From positions 868,001-932,000 of the forward strand of contig NZ_JAOBQJ010000002.1 of NCBI RefSeq assembly GCF_026162425.1: a stretch of 64,000 nt of DNA, written 5' to 3'. This DNA is from Flexivirga meconopsidis (GTDB lineage Bacteria; Actinomycetota; Actinomycetes; Actinomycetales; Dermatophilaceae). Within the stretch, counting starts at the first letter, position 1. Every line of letters starts with the position of its first letter. Below are positions 9,796 through 20,670 of the stretch, piece by piece. Both the position numbers and the translations under genes were made by a program. The notes below the pieces were generated by a model. The model was not told where the DNA came from. It saw only the letters and a list, made by a program, of their open reading frames with translations, and did no database searches.

Positions 9796-10676
9796 GGTTT
9801 CGGTTCCCGCCCTAGAATCGCCGGAACCGACCGGGGGAACATAAATGCTGAACGGCTTCGCGAGTCCGTGGCGAGCGCTAGACGGCTCAGCTGCCAGAGT
9901 TTCCGGGCTGCCAGTGTCGGTTGGCTGGCACGCCGCTGCAGCCGACCCCTGGCAGTGCGCGACGCCGAAGATCCCGCAACTCCGAGAACCTGGTCGCTGT
10001 GTACGCGGTAAGCAATCTGTGCCACTGGGTCAATATCAAGGAGATTGTTGGCAACTGCGTCGAGCGAGTACCAACGGTCGTGCAGCCAGCCCCGAGGCAC
10101 CGAGCCGTGACCAACCAAACGTCGCGGAACAATCGCCGACGCTGCGCCAGTCGCGACCGGTTTGGCGAGTGTATAACGCATCCGGTGCTGTGGGCTCCAG
10201 TGTGACCACTCGGCTGGGACCGGGAAGTCATCGCGCATGGTGCGTCCCAGCGGAGCTGATTCAGCATCAATCAGGTCGGCATTACTCGCGACCATTGCGC
10301 TCTGCGGATGTGTCCGAAACCAGTCGACGTGCGCCGCCACACGGCGCGGGTACCAGACATCATCTTGATCCGCGAGGACGATCAGTTCGGAGCCACACAA
10401 ACTAACTCCAAGCGAGAAATTCGCCGCGATACGGTCGTACAGCGGCATGGACTCGGTCCTTGGTGGTGCCGGGACGACATGGGTTACGACTTCACGCGTG
10501 ATCGGGTGGTCCCGGACTACGTCGGTCGTCGCGTCTACAGAGCCGTCGTCAATGACGACTAACTCGTCCAGCGAGACGGTCTGTTCGTGCATCGAGTCCA
10601 GCTGCTCGGTCAAATGCCGGGCGCCATTATGCGTGACCATCACACAACCGACGCTTGGCTCAGCACGGGCACTCAT
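9792..10676 (-). CDS. Family 2 glycosyltransferase
   Basis: A 294-residue GT-A enzyme. VGCVMVTHNG near the N-terminus, VIDDGSVDAT at about 41-50 and LADQDDVWYP with the metal-binding Asp cluster at 103-106 are the family 2 hallmarks; this subgroup includes many rhamnosyltransferases. The ATG at 10676 is chosen over one 21 codons upstream because it overlaps the previous stop as ATGA, as do the neighbouring genes in this operon. It is cytoplasmic or membrane-associated and likely extends the glycan repeat unit. Confidence 0.85.
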   Translation of the reverse strand: MSARAEPSVGCVMVTHNGARHLTEQLDSMHEQTVSLDELVVIDDGSVDATTDVVRDHPITREVVTHVVPAPPRTESMPLYDRIAANFSLGVSLCGSELIVLADQDDVWYPRRVAAHVDWFRTHPQSAMVASNADLIDAESAPLGRTMRDDFPVPAEWSHWSPQHRMRYTLAKPVATGAASAIVPRRLVGHGSVPRGWLHDRWYSLDAVANNLLDIDPVAQIAYRVHSDQVLGVAGSSASRTARGRLQRRASQPTLAARKLWQLSRLALATDSRSRSAFMFPRSVPAILGREPKP

Positions 10677-11797
10677 GACTCCCACCGTCCAGTCGCGCAC
10701 AACAGCGCGTCGGTGTAATCGGCCAGAACTGAATTCCAACCATATCCGGCTTGTGCCCTCTGGAGCGCAGCATTCGAGAGATGCTTTCGCACTCTTTCGT
10801 CACCGAGGACGTTCTCAAGTTCTGCCGCGATTGCGGGCGCAGACGGCTCCACTAGTCGGCCATTTCCCCCGAGGACCTCATCGTTGTACGCGGTCCGACG
10901 TGCAACCGTGGGCGCTCCGCAGGCCATTGCTTGAACCAGAGCGGGGTTGGTGCCGCCCACGCTGTGACCGTGGAAGTAGACGCCGGCGTTCGACCACAAG
11001 GCGTGCAGCAGTTCGTCGTCCTTCAGGTGGCCGAGCAGTTGCACGTTAGTTCGTTCGGCCGCCAGTGCATCAGCCGCCGACTGGATCGGATCGCCTGCCG
11101 GGGCATTGCCCACCACGACGACCGGAGTCGAGGGATCGAGGAAGCGCACGGCCTCGAAGAACTCATGCATCGAATTCTCCGGAACGAAGCGAGCGACGGC
11201 CAGCACGTAACTACCGGGAGCGAGGTCGAGACGCTCCTTGACCAGTCGCTCGTTCGACGAGTCCGGCACAGTCCCTCCATAGGGGATGAAGGTTGTCTCA
11301 CGACCGAATTCCTGCTTCCAATACCGGCCGATCTCGACCGAGTCCGCGATCAGGGTGTCGGCGAACTTCGCGCTCAGCCTCGCGCCTGTGCGGAAAACTC
11401 GCTTTGCGGTCGGGCTCCACTTCTCGCGGTGCCATTCGATGCCGTCGACGTTCAGGACCACGGGGATGCCACGCGCTTTCAACATCGGCAGGTAATAGCC
11501 GTTGGCGACATTCATCACCAGCGCGACGTCGGGCTTGCGCCAGGCGGCGTCGGCGGTCGCAGTCATGCCGAAGGAAAGCGTACTCGCCGACTTCGACTCG
11601 ACGCCCTTGGTGAAGCGCTGGGTGACGCCGTCCGGAAGCGGCTCGTCCGCGACGTGACCTGGCCGGCTGTAAACGTCGATGTCCCAGCCGTTGTACGTCA
11701 GATGGGGCACGAGTTGGCGCACCAGAGTCTCGAATCCGCCGTAATAGCTCGGGTAACCACGGGTGCCGATGACCGCGACGCGAGGTCTGTCACTCAT
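10673..11797 (-). CDS. DUF1972-containing glycosyltransferase (Cps2T/RfaB-like)
   Basis: A 374-residue GT4-type enzyme with an N-terminal DUF1972 domain: RVAVIGTRGYPSYYGGFETL at the start is diagnostic. Family members include the Cps2T-type rhamnosyltransferases of streptococcal capsule synthesis, which often add the second sugar of a repeat unit. The donor-domain part includes YVLAVARFVPENSMHEFFEA. Start 11797 replaces a longer frame because it overlaps the rmlD stop as ATGA. Being next to rmlD/rmlB, a rhamnosyltransferase role is plausible but not proven. Confidence 0.8.
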   Translation of the reverse strand: MSDRPRVAVIGTRGYPSYYGGFETLVRQLVPHLTYNGWDIDVYSRPGHVADEPLPDGVTQRFTKGVESKSASTLSFGMTATADAAWRKPDVALVMNVANGYYLPMLKARGIPVVLNVDGIEWHREKWSPTAKRVFRTGARLSAKFADTLIADSVEIGRYWKQEFGRETTFIPYGGTVPDSSNERLVKERLDLAPGSYVLAVARFVPENSMHEFFEAVRFLDPSTPVVVVGNAPAGDPIQSAADALAAERTNVQLLGHLKDDELLHALWSNAGVYFHGHSVGGTNPALVQAMACGAPTVARRTAYNDEVLGGNGRLVEPSAPAIAAELENVLGDERVRKHLSNAALQRAQAGYGWNSVLADYTDALLCATGRWES

Positions 11798-12629
11798 GGC
11801 CGGCCCGCATTCGCCGTGACGCCCATCGCGCGGAGCCCTTCGTCCCAACTGCGGCGTTGCCGGTCGTCGTGCGCAAGCACGCTGTATCCGGGCCGCGGGG
11901 CAGGACGCGGAAAGTCAGCCGTGGTACACGGCTGCACGCGGTCCGGATCCATCCCAGCGAGCACAAAGATCTCGCGCGTGAAGCCGTGCCAGGTGGTCTG
12001 GCCGGCCGCGGTGCCGTGGTAGTAGCCGCCCGGTGCACCAGTGTCGACGACATCGAGCACGTAGGCGGCCAGATCGCGGGTCCAGGTGGGCTGGCCCTTC
12101 TGGTCGTCGACCACCTTGAGCGTCTCGCGTTCACCCGCGAGGCGCAGCATGGTCTTGACGAAGTTGGGGCCGTGCTCGCCATACAGCCACGCGGTCCGCA
12201 CGATCAGCGCGTCCGGGTTCGTCGCGCGCACGGCCCACTCCCCTGCTGCCTTGGTGCGGCCGTAGGCGGACTGGGGATTTTGCGGATGGTCCGGCTCGTA
12301 GGGCTCGGTGGCGGTGCCGTCGAAGACGTAGTCGGTGGAGATCTGCACCATCCGAGTGCCCGTCTCGCGGGCGACGAGCGCGACGTTGCGGGCGGCGGTC
12401 GCGTTGATGGCGAAGGCCTCGGCCTCGTGTGTCTCGGCGTCATCGACCGCCGTCCAGGCCGCCGCGTTGACCACCACGTCGAAGTCGCGCATCGTCTCCC
12501 GCACCGCGTCGAGCGAGCGGATGTCGCACTCGGCGGAGCCCACCGGCACCACCTGCTCACCGCGCTCCTGCAGCAGCAGCGTCAGGTCGGTGCCGAACAT
12601 GCCGCGGCCACCGGTGACCAGCCAGCGCA

Positions 12630-12630
<1 letters not shown>
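11794..12630 (-). CDS. rmlD: dTDP-4-dehydrorhamnose reductase RmlD
   Basis: A 278-residue extended SDR enzyme that reduces dTDP-4-keto-L-rhamnose to dTDP-L-rhamnose, the last step of the Rml pathway. WLVTGGRGMFGTDL at the N-terminus is the NAD(P)H Rossmann motif; STDYVFDG and the YGRTKAAGE segment carry the catalytic Tyr and Lys. The ATG at 12630 overlaps the rmlB stop (TGATG), which decides the start against a longer open frame. It precedes the glycosyltransferases in the operon, so activated rhamnose and its users are made together. Confidence 0.92.
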
Positions 12631-13688
<1,058 letters not shown>

Positions 13689-13689
13689 C

Positions 13690-13695
13690 TATGGT
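13690..13695 (+). promoter_or_regulatory. Candidate -10 element (TATGGT) of rmlA
   Basis: TATGGT is followed by seven bases and a GTG at 13703. This spacing favours a leaderless rmlA starting at that GTG; the ATG at 13691 lies inside the hexamer itself. Confidence 0.45.
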
Positions 13696-13702
13696 CGTCG
13701 CC

Positions 13703-14572
13703 GTGAAGGGGATCATTCTCGCCGGGGGCTCGGGCACACGTCTGCACCCGATCACCCGCGGCATCAGCAAGCAGCTCATGCCGATCTACGACAAGCCGAT
13801 GATCTACTACCCGCTGTCGACGCTGCTCATGGCCGGCATCCGGGACGTGCTGATCATCACCACCCCGCACGACGCCGACCAATTCCGCCGGCTGCTCGGC
13901 GACGGCAGCGAATGGGGCGTCAACCTGCAGTTCGCGGTGCAGCCCTCCCCCGACGGTCTCGCGCAGGCATTCGTCATCGGAGCCGACTTCATCGGCGACG
14001 ACAGTGTCGCGCTGGTGCTCGGCGACAACATTTTCTACGGCACCGGCCTCGGCACCGCCCTGCGCGGCAACGAGGACCTCACCGGCGGCCACGTCTTCGC
14101 CTACCACGTGGCCAACCCCACGGCATACGGCGTGGTGGAGTTCGACGGCGACGGCACAGTCCTCTCCATCGAGGAGAAGCCCGCCTCACCCAAATCGTCG
14201 TATGCCGTGCCCGGGCTCTACTTCTACGACAACGACGTGGTCAAGATCGCGAGCGCGCTCACCCCGAGCGCGCGCGGCGAGTTGGAGATCACCGGGGTCA
14301 ACGACGCCTATCTGCGGCGCGGCGACCTGTCGGTGACAGTCCTGCCGCGTGGGACCGCGTGGTTCGACACCGGGACGTTCGAGGGATTGATGGGAGCAGC
14401 GCAGTTCGTGCAGGTCATCGAGGAGCGGCAGGGCTACAAGATCGGCTGCGTCGAGGAAATCGCCTGGCGCAACGGCTGGCTCACCGACGACCAACTCGCC
14501 GCCCTCGCCGCACCGCTCGCCAAGAGCGGCTACGGCGTCTACCTGCAACGCCTGCTGGAGGAACCCCGCTGA
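13703..14572 (+). CDS. rmlA: Glucose-1-phosphate thymidylyltransferase RmlA
   Basis: A 289-residue nucleotidyltransferase that makes dTDP-glucose from dTTP and glucose-1-phosphate, the first and usually feedback-controlled step toward dTDP-L-rhamnose. [15 protein letters not shown] at the extreme N-terminus is the nucleotide-binding signature and [11 protein letters not shown] follows. GTG 13703 is chosen because the conserved protein begins there, a -10 hexamer lies 7 bases upstream, and the resulting length matches the family; ATG 13691 would add four residues. The stop overlaps rmlC (TGATG). Confidence 0.92.
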   Translation: MKGIILAGGSGTRLHPITRGISKQLMPIYDKPMIYYPLSTLLMAGIRDVLIITTPHDADQFRRLLGDGSEWGVNLQFAVQPSPDGLAQAFVIGADFIGDDSVALVLGDNIFYGTGLGTALRGNEDLTGGHVFAYHVANPTAYGVVEFDGDGTVLSIEEKPASPKSSYAVPGLYFYDNDVVKIASALTPSARGELEITGVNDAYLRRGDLSVTVLPRGTAWFDTGTFEGLMGAAQFVQVIEERQGYKIGCVEEIAWRNGWLTDDQLAALAAPLAKSGYGVYLQRLLEEPR

Positions 14573-15174
14573 TGGAGATCGCACCGCTGGAGATCGCCGG
14601 GGCGTATGTCGTCACGCCGCGCCAGTTCCCCGACGACCGCGGAGTCTTCATGGAGGGCTTCCGCGGCGACAAGCTCGCCGAGCACCTCGGTCACCGGCTC
14701 GACGTCGTGCAGACCAACATCTCCGTCTCCAGCAAGGGCGCAGTGCGCGGCATCCACTACGCCGACGTGCCGCCCAGCCAGGCGAAATACGTGACGGCTG
14801 TGGGCGGTTCGTTCGTCGACTACATCATCGACATCCGGGTCGGCTCCCCCACCTTCGGGCAGTGGACCAGCGTCGAGCTCGACACCGAGACCCGACGTGC
14901 GGTCTACCTGTCCGAAGGACTCGGCCACTGCCTGGCCGCCCGTGCGGACAACTCCACCGCCGTCTATCTGTGCTCGGCCGCCTACAACCCGGAGCGCGAG
15001 CACGGCATCAACCCGCTCGACCCGCAGATCGGGCTGCGCTTCCCCGACGGCATCGAGCCGGTGCTGTCCCCGAAGGACACCGCAGCGCCGTCCCTGGCGC
15101 AGGCACAGGCCGACGGACTGCTGCCGTCATACGCCGACTGCCTGGCGTATGACGAGGAGCTGCGCAAGCGCTGA
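14572..15174 (+). CDS. rmlC: dTDP-4-dehydrorhamnose 3,5-epimerase RmlC
   Basis: A 200-residue cupin epimerase converting dTDP-4-keto-6-deoxyglucose to dTDP-4-keto-L-rhamnose. VRGIHYAD contains the catalytic base His62; YLSEGLGHCL and the preceding beta strands are typical. The ATG overlaps the rmlA stop, so the pair is cotranslated, and an upstream extension of this frame inside rmlA is only a shadow. With rmlB and rmlD across the promoter region the whole four-step pathway is encoded within 3.4 kb. Confidence 0.92.
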   Translation: MEIAPLEIAGAYVVTPRQFPDDRGVFMEGFRGDKLAEHLGHRLDVVQTNISVSSKGAVRGIHYADVPPSQAKYVTAVGGSFVDYIIDIRVGSPTFGQWTSVELDTETRRAVYLSEGLGHCLAARADNSTAVYLCSAAYNPEREHGINPLDPQIGLRFPDGIEPVLSPKDTAAPSLAQAQADGLLPSYADCLAYDEELRKR

Positions 15175-15184
15175 GCACACGACC

Positions 15185-15214
15185 TGGCGCCCGGTCGAGA
15201 CCGACCGGGCGCCA
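15185..15214. terminator. Hairpin terminator between convergent rmlC and a secreted-protein gene
   Basis: A perfect 12-bp stem (TGGCGCCCGGTC at 15185-15196, GACCGGGCGCCA at 15203-15214) with a 6-base loop lies between two converging genes and can serve both strands. There is no long T tract. Confidence 0.65.
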
Positions 15215-15235
15215 TCTGCAGCTGCTGCAAAGGAG

Positions 15236-15763
15236 TTACACCTTGCAGCCGTTGAGGACGTAGGCGATCGTCGGCGGGATGTGTGCCCAGCCGACCTTGG
15301 CGGCGTAGACCGGCAGCTGGAGCAGCGCCTCGCCCAGTTTGAAGACCGCCGTGACCGGGTCGATCTTGAAGGTGACGATGTCGCTGAAGAGCTTGCCCTG
15401 GGCATTGGCCCACTCGACGCTGTCCTCGTAGTGACCGCCGAAGACGATGAACAGCCACTTGCCCAGGTAGGTCGGGCTCTGGCCGCAGATCGGGATCGGC
15501 ATCGGGCCCATGGGCGCCTGCGGCTCGAGGATCCCGGGCATCATCTTGATCCACTCGTCCAGCTCCGACTCCGGCGGCATCGGGTTGTCCATGCTCATCG
15601 GCTTCGGCGGGGTGGTCGTCGTCGACACCGCGGAGGGCAGGTAGGAGGCGGTGGCGACCGGCGCTGTGGTCGCGTGGGCCGGTGCCGCCATGGCGACCCC
15701 TGCCGGCACCATCACGGCCGCCGCGGTGGTCGCGGCCAACGTGCTGCGAAGGAAGACATTCAT
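15236..15763 (-). CDS. Secreted protein of unknown function
   Basis: A 175-residue protein with a Sec signal peptide: hydrophobic segment from about residue 6 to 24, Ala-rich end (VAMAAPAHA) and likely cleavage after one of the Ala residues near 26-30. The mature part opens with a Pro/Thr/Met-rich stretch (TTTTPPKPMSMDNPMPP), then a compact region with two cysteines (in PICGQSP and NGCKV) that could form a disulfide. I do not recognise a family. A purine-rich GAGAAGAAAG precedes the ATG. It is monocistronic, with its own upstream region shared divergently with the cholesterol-oxidase-like gene. Confidence 0.7.
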   Translation of the reverse strand: MNVFLRSTLAATTAAAVMVPAGVAMAAPAHATTAPVATASYLPSAVSTTTTPPKPMSMDNPMPPESELDEWIKMMPGILEPQAPMGPMPIPICGQSPTYLGKWLFIVFGGHYEDSVEWANAQGKLFSDIVTFKIDPVTAVFKLGEALLQLPVYAAKVGWAHIPPTIAYVLNGCKV

Positions 15764-16105
15764 CTGATGTTCAGCTTTCTTCTCGAGCGGTCGTCATCAA
15801 CCGATGACAATGAGATTTCACACACAATTGCCCTGGTTTTGCCGAGGTCGATCTCCCCATTGTCGACAAGAGACGGGTGCACATCAAAGGCGCTCAACCC
15901 GACCGGACGGGGCCGATCCTTACGGCTGAAGTAGACATACGTCAAGGTAAGTAGCCGCGCTATGAGATGAATCAGGCGACAGCTATAAGTCGGACGTCCA
16001 ACTCCACCCGAATCTTTACGCATTACTTACGGCAAATTGGCGCAGTCAGGACCAGTCATGCGTCAAAATGCGGGCTTGCTCGCCCGTTCTTTCCGGAGGT
16101 CCGTC
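15764..16105. other. Divergent intergenic region, 342 bp
   Basis: This non-coding stretch is clearly more A+T-rich than its neighbours and must hold promoters for the secreted-protein gene (minus) and the cholesterol-oxidase-like gene (plus). An inverted pair GTAAGTA (15947-15953) and TACTTAC (16024-16030) lies 76 bp apart. An open minus-strand frame at 15760-16023 has no ribosome binding site or recognisable protein. I see no RNA gene. Confidence 0.5.
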
Positions 16106-17782
16106 ATGCCGAAATCGGTTCCCATTCCCCGTCGCACGCTGCTCGGCGGCGCAGCGGCCGGTCTCGCAACCGTGGTCGGCATCGAGGCCGCAACTGCGGC
16201 CGACCTGCCGAGCGGATTCCCGCCCGGGACCTCGCTCTACCGCGAGGTCTTCCGCAACTGGGACGGTGTGGTGACCACGGCGCCGCTCTGGACGTGCGCA
16301 CCGGCCAGCAGCGCGGCATTGCTCGACATCGTCAACTGGGCTCGTACGGCGGGCTGGCGTCTGCGACCCCGCGGGTTCCGGCACAGCTGGTCACCGCTCA
16401 CCGTCGCCGACGACGCGACCGACCAGCAGACGCTTCTGATCGACACCACCCGGCGGCTCACCGCGATGCAGATGGAAGGCGACAACGTGCGCGTCCAGGC
16501 GGGCGCCCGAATGGACACCCTGTTCGACTTCCTGCACCGCCAGGGTCGATCGCTGCTTGCGGCCCCGGCCCCAGGGGACGTCTCCGTCGGGGGTGTCCTC
16601 GCGGTCGGCGGCCACGGCAGCGCCATACCCGCCAAGGACGAGGCGCACGGACCGGGACGGTCCTTCGGCACGATGAGCAATCAGGTGCTGGAATTTCGCG
16701 TCATCGCCTGGCGCGACACAACCGGGCAGTATGCCGAGCAGACGATCTCCCGCTCCGACCCCGAAGCCGGGGCGCTGCTCACCCATCTCGGCCGCGCCTT
16801 CGTGACCGAGGTGCTGCTGCAGACCGTCCCGGACTACAACCTGCGCTGCCAGTCCTACACCGACATCCGCACCAGTGAGCTCTTCGCCGACCCGTCGAAC
16901 GTCACCTCCCGGTCATTGACCTCGCTGCTCGACCAGGCCGGCCGGGTGGGTGTCATCTGGTACACCTTCACCGACCACCCTTGGGTGCAGGTCTGGACGC
17001 CGGCGCCGACCAGGCCGTTCTGGTCGCGCCCGACGACCGGGCCCTACAACTTCGCCTTCGCCGACAACCTGCCCAACCCCGTGCCCCAACTCGCCGGCCA
17101 ACTGATCGCCGGAATGTCATGGGTGGCACCGGCTTTCGGCAATGCCGTGCTCGCAGCCACCGCAACCGGACTCACGGCGACCCTCGCGCGCGACCTGTGG
17201 GGCCCGGCCAAGAACGCGATCAACTTCGTCAAGCCGACGACGCTGCGAGTCAGCGCCGGAAGCCAGGCCGTCGTCTGCCGCCGCGCGGACGTGCAGCGGG
17301 TGGTGCACGAGTTCACCGAGGCATTCAAGGCGCGGCTGTCGGCATACCAGGCACGACGGGAGTTCCCGGTCAACAGTTGCGTCGAGATCCGGATCACCGG
17401 GATCGACGACCCCGCCGACGTCGCGACCCCGGGCGCCCGCGTCGCGGAACTGTCACCGGCCCGTCCGGTCGACGACCGCCCCGACCTCGACACGGTGGTC
17501 TGGCTGGACATTCTCACCATGCCCGGCACGCCGCACGAGTTCGAGTTCTACGCCGAGACCGAGCAGTTCATCCGCAACAACTACGCCTCGTATGCCGTGG
17601 TGCGGCCCGAATGGTCGAAGCGCTGGGCCACGACCGCGGCCGGCGCCTGGACCGACGACGCCGCGATGCGCGGACCGATCCCGGCGGCTTTCCCGCAGTG
17701 GGACAGCGCTTGGGCGTCGCTGGACCGGCTGGACCCGCACGGCGTCTTCTCCAGTGCGCTCACCACCCGCTTGCGCGGGTGA
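16106..17782 (+). CDS. Class II cholesterol oxidase-like FAD oxidoreductase, Tat-exported
   Basis: A 558-residue flavoenzyme of the VAO (vanillyl-alcohol oxidase) fold. GVLAVGGHGSAIP (about 163-175) and the surrounding AGARMDTLFDFL and FGTMSNQVLEF segments resemble the class II cholesterol oxidase of Brevibacterium sterolicum, which oxidises and isomerises cholesterol to cholest-4-en-3-one. His93 in RGFRHSWSPL sits in the FAD pyrophosphate loop and is the candidate for covalent flavin attachment. The N-terminus has RRTLLGG followed by a hydrophobic Ala-rich segment: a twin-arginine signal, fitting export of a folded flavoprotein. ATG 16106 has GGAGG six bases upstream, so an earlier in-frame start at 16037 is rejected. 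The true substrate may be another sterol or alcohol. Confidence 0.8.
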   Translation: MPKSVPIPRRTLLGGAAAGLATVVGIEAATAADLPSGFPPGTSLYREVFRNWDGVVTTAPLWTCAPASSAALLDIVNWARTAGWRLRPRGFRHSWSPLTVADDATDQQTLLIDTTRRLTAMQMEGDNVRVQAGARMDTLFDFLHRQGRSLLAAPAPGDVSVGGVLAVGGHGSAIPAKDEAHGPGRSFGTMSNQVLEFRVIAWRDTTGQYAEQTISRSDPEAGALLTHLGRAFVTEVLLQTVPDYNLRCQSYTDIRTSELFADPSNVTSRSLTSLLDQAGRVGVIWYTFTDHPWVQVWTPAPTRPFWSRPTTGPYNFAFADNLPNPVPQLAGQLIAGMSWVAPAFGNAVLAATATGLTATLARDLWGPAKNAINFVKPTTLRVSAGSQAVVCRRADVQRVVHEFTEAFKARLSAYQARREFPVNSCVEIRITGIDDPADVATPGARVAELSPARPVDDRPDLDTVVWLDILTMPGTPHEFEFYAETEQFIRNNYASYAVVRPEWSKRWATTAAGAWTDDAAMRGPIPAAFPQWDSAWASLDRLDPHGVFSSALTTRLRG

Positions 17783-17900
17783 CAGCTCGGTCACGACTTC
17801 TCCCAGGTCCGCGGCGTGACCTGCACCACGGGTGGGACGATGTGCGGCACACTCGGGTGGCTCCCCGGGTGCTCCGGGTGCAGGAAGGCAACTCATCGTC

Positions 17901-18809
17901 ATGTTTGCAAAGCGCGCGCAGCTGACCGCTGCCGGCGCGGTGGGGCTCGCGATCGCGCTCAGCGGTTGCGGCATCGGGACCACGTCCCTCGGCCTGGGTG
18001 GGGGCGCCGACCAGACCGGCCCGTCCGGCTCGGTGTCCGAGCAACTGGCCAAGCTGGTGCCGGGCAACATCAAGGCCAAGGGCACGCTCACCGTCGGCAC
18101 CGACGCGTCATACCAACCGAACGAATTCCTCGCCCGCGACGGGCAGACCGTGCAGGGCATGGACATCGACCTGCTCGCCGCCGCCGCGCAGAAACTCGGG
18201 CTGAAGCTGAAATTCCAGAACGCGAAGTTCGACAGCATCATCCCGGGCGTCGCGGGCGGCAAGTACGACCTGGCAACGTCGTCGTTCACGATCACGCCCG
18301 ACCGGCTCAAGCAGGTCACGATGGTCAGCTACTTCTCGGCCGGCACCCAATGGGTCACCAAGAAGGGCAACCCGAAGAAGATCGACCCGACCAACCCGTG
18401 CGGCCTGACCGTCGGCGTGCAGACCGGCACCACCCAGGCCGACGAGGTTGCCGCGATCAACAAGGACCAGTGCAAGAGCAAGCCGATCAAGCCGGTGATC
18501 GAGGACCTGCAGTCCAAGGTCACCACCGACCTGCTCGCCGGGAAGGTCGACGCGATGGCGGCCGACTCCCCCGTCGCGCTGTATGCCGTGAAGCAGACCG
18601 GCGACAAGCTGCAGGCCGTCGGCAAGATCACGGGAGCTGCGCCATACGGCCTGGTGATGCCGAAGGACGCGACTGATCTCGGCAACGCCTTCGCCCAATC
18701 GTTCGCGGCGATGGTGTCCGACGGCAGCTACGACAAGATCCTCGCCAAGTGGGCGCAACAGAGCGGAGCAGTGGACATGTTCGCGGTCAACCCGGCGGTG
18801 GCGGGATGA
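17901..18809 (+). CDS. Amino-acid ABC transporter substrate-binding lipoprotein
   Basis: A 302-residue family 3 solute-binding protein. The signal peptide ends in the lipobox LSGC with the lipidated Cys23; a short Gly-rich tether follows. The binding-domain features are GTLTVGTDASYQPNEF, the DGQTVQGMDIDLL segment and SFTITPDRLKQV, typical of polar amino-acid binders (Glu/Gln/Arg/His type). ATG 17901 is chosen because the signal peptide begins there and AGGAAGG lies upstream. The stop overlaps the permease gene (ATGA). The specific ligand cannot be told. Confidence 0.88.
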   Translation: MFAKRAQLTAAGAVGLAIALSGCGIGTTSLGLGGGADQTGPSGSVSEQLAKLVPGNIKAKGTLTVGTDASYQPNEFLARDGQTVQGMDIDLLAAAAQKLGLKLKFQNAKFDSIIPGVAGGKYDLATSSFTITPDRLKQVTMVSYFSAGTQWVTKKGNPKKIDPTNPCGLTVGVQTGTTQADEVAAINKDQCKSKPIKPVIEDLQSKVTTDLLAGKVDAMAADSPVALYAVKQTGDKLQAVGKITGAAPYGLVMPKDATDLGNAFAQSFAAMVSDGSYDKILAKWAQQSGAVDMFAVNPAVAG

Positions 18810-19801
18810 GTGACATGACCAAAACCCCTGAGGGACGGGAAGATTCGGCCGAGCGCCCCGGCGCGATCGATGCCCGTCCAGTGCGTCACCCGTGGCAGTG
18901 GGTCGGCGTCGTCGTCATCGCGATCCTCGCCGCGATGCTCATCAACTCGTTCGTCACCAACTCCAAGTGGGACTGGAGCTTCGTATGGCGGGTGATGGAG
19001 TACCGCCCGGTCCTGGAGGGTCTGGTCAAGGGCACGATCATCTGCACGGTCGCCTCGATGGTGGTCGGCATCGTGCTCGGCATCCTGCTGGCGATCATGC
19101 GGTTGTCCACCAACCCGGTGCTGCGCTTCGTGTCGTTCGTCTACATCTGGTTCTTCCGGGCGGTGCCGCGCTACGTGCTGCTGGTGGTGCTCGGCGTCGG
19201 CGTGCTCTACCTCTACCCGACACTGGACTTCGGCGTGCCGTTCAGCAAGGAGCTCGGCCACTTCATCGGCCTGGACGACGGCGCGACGTTCTACACGCTG
19301 GACGTGAAGTCGATCAGCAGCGGCATCATCGTCGGCATCATCGGCCTGGGGCTGTCCGAAGCCGCCTACATGGCCGAGATCGCCCGCGCCGGCCTGCTGT
19401 CGGTGGACACCGGCCAGGAGGAGGCGGCGTCCGCGCTCGGCATGAGCCGGGGCAAGGCGATGCGCCGCATCATCCTGCCGCAGGCAATGCGGGTCATCGT
19501 GCCGCCGACCGGCAACGAGACGATCGCGATGGTCAAGGACACCTCGCTGCTGTCGGCGGTGCCGGTCTCGACCGAGCTGTTCTTCCAGGCCAACGCGGTC
19601 GCCAACTCCACCTACCTGGTCATGCCGGCGCTGATGGCCGCACTGATCTGGTATCTCGTCGTCTGCTCGGTGCTGATGATCGGACAGACCTACCTGGAGC
19701 GCTACTTCGGACGCGGCTTCGGCAGCCAGTCGAGCAACTCACGGCAGGGCGCACCCGGACGATTGCGGCAGCTGGCTCAACTCGGAGGTGGTGGCAAGTG
19801 A
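18806..19801 (+). CDS. Amino-acid ABC transporter permease
   Basis: A 331-residue membrane protein of the HisM/GlnP permease type. After a hydrophilic N-terminus of about 30 residues come roughly five or six membrane helices; the cytoplasmic EAA loop reads [20 protein letters not shown], which docks the ATPase. The DNA has ATGA overlap with the binding protein and GTGA overlap with the ATPase, so the three subunits are made from one coupled message. A single permease gene implies a homodimer. Confidence 0.92.
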   Translation: MSDMTKTPEGREDSAERPGAIDARPVRHPWQWVGVVVIAILAAMLINSFVTNSKWDWSFVWRVMEYRPVLEGLVKGTIICTVASMVVGIVLGILLAIMRLSTNPVLRFVSFVYIWFFRAVPRYVLLVVLGVGVLYLYPTLDFGVPFSKELGHFIGLDDGATFYTLDVKSISSGIIVGIIGLGLSEAAYMAEIARAGLLSVDTGQEEAASALGMSRGKAMRRIILPQAMRVIVPPTGNETIAMVKDTSLLSAVPVSTELFFQANAVANSTYLVMPALMAALIWYLVVCSVLMIGQTYLERYFGRGFGSQSSNSRQGAPGRLRQLAQLGGGGK

Positions 19802-20670
19802 CCGACACCCGTGACCCTCGCCCGTTGGTGCGAGCGCTCAACGTTTCCAAGCATTTCCACGGAGTCGAGGTGCTCAAGGGCATCGACCTCGACGTCGCCC
19901 CCGGCGAGGTCGTCTGCCTGCTCGGGCCGTCCGGCTCGGGCAAGACCACCTTCCTGCGGTGCATCAACCAGCTCGAGACGATCGACGGCGGCCGCATCTG
20001 GGTCGACGACGAGCTGCTCGGCCTGGAGGAGAAGAACGGCCGCCTGCTCCGGTTGCACGACAAGCGCATCGCCAAGCAGCGCAGGGAGATCGGCATGGTC
20101 TTCCAGCGCTTCAACCTCTTCCCGCACAAGACCGCCATCGCCAACGTGATGGAGGCCCCGGTGCAGGTGCGGGGTGTCGACAAGGCCACCGCCCGAGCCG
20201 AGGGTATGGCGCTGCTCGAGCGCGTCGGGCTCGGCGAACGCAGCCACCACTACCCGAGCCAACTGTCCGGCGGACAGCAGCAGCGGGTGGCGATCGCGCG
20301 AGCGCTGGCGATGAAGCCGAAGCTGATGCTCTTCGACGAGCCGACGTCGGCGCTCGACCCCGAACTCGTCGGCGAAGTGCTCGACGTGATGCGCGAACTC
20401 GCCGACGACGGCATGACGATGATCGTGGTCACCCACGAGATCGCCTTCGCCCGCGACGTGGCCGACCGGGTCGTCTTCATGGACGGCGGCGTCGAGGTGG
20501 AGTCGGGGCCGGCCCGCGAGATCATCGCCAATCCGCAGCACGAACGCACCAAGAGCTTCCTGCGCCGGATCCTCGCCGAACAGAACGAATCCGCTGTGCC
20601 GCAGGGCGGGGCCGCCGGGCCCGACGGCGGCGAGGCCGCCGGGCAGTCGGCGGGCGCTCAGGCCGAGTGA
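19798..20670 (+). CDS. Amino-acid ABC transporter ATP-binding protein
   Basis: A 290-residue ABC ATPase of the GlnQ/HisP type. Walker [10 protein letters not shown], the Q-loop [13 protein letters not shown], signature LSGGQQQR, Walker [15 protein letters not shown] and the switch histidine in VVTHEIAFA are all intact. The last 35 residues form a Gly/Ala/Pro-rich tail not needed for activity. GTG start and GTGA overlap with the permease. Its own stop overlaps the GTG of the sodX-like protease gene, an unusual operon partner. Confidence 0.93.
   Translation: MTDTRDPRPLVRALNVSKHFHGVEVLKGIDLDVAPGEVVCLLGPSGSGKTTFLRCINQLETIDGGRIWVDDELLGLEEKNGRLLRLHDKRIAKQRREIGMVFQRFNLFPHKTAIANVMEAPVQVRGVDKATARAEGMALLERVGLGERSHHYPSQLSGGQQQRVAIARALAMKPKLMLFDEPTSALDPELVGEVLDVMRELADDGMTMIVVTHEIAFARDVADRVVFMDGGVEVESGPAREIIANPQHERTKSFLRRILAEQNESAVPQGGAAGPDGGEAAGQSAGAQAE

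Noticed and set aside
15760-16023. 87-codon minus-strand open frame in the 15.8-16.0 kb intergenic region
   Set aside because: No ribosome binding site, no -10 at leaderless distance, odd composition, and it would occupy the whole promoter region of a real gene.
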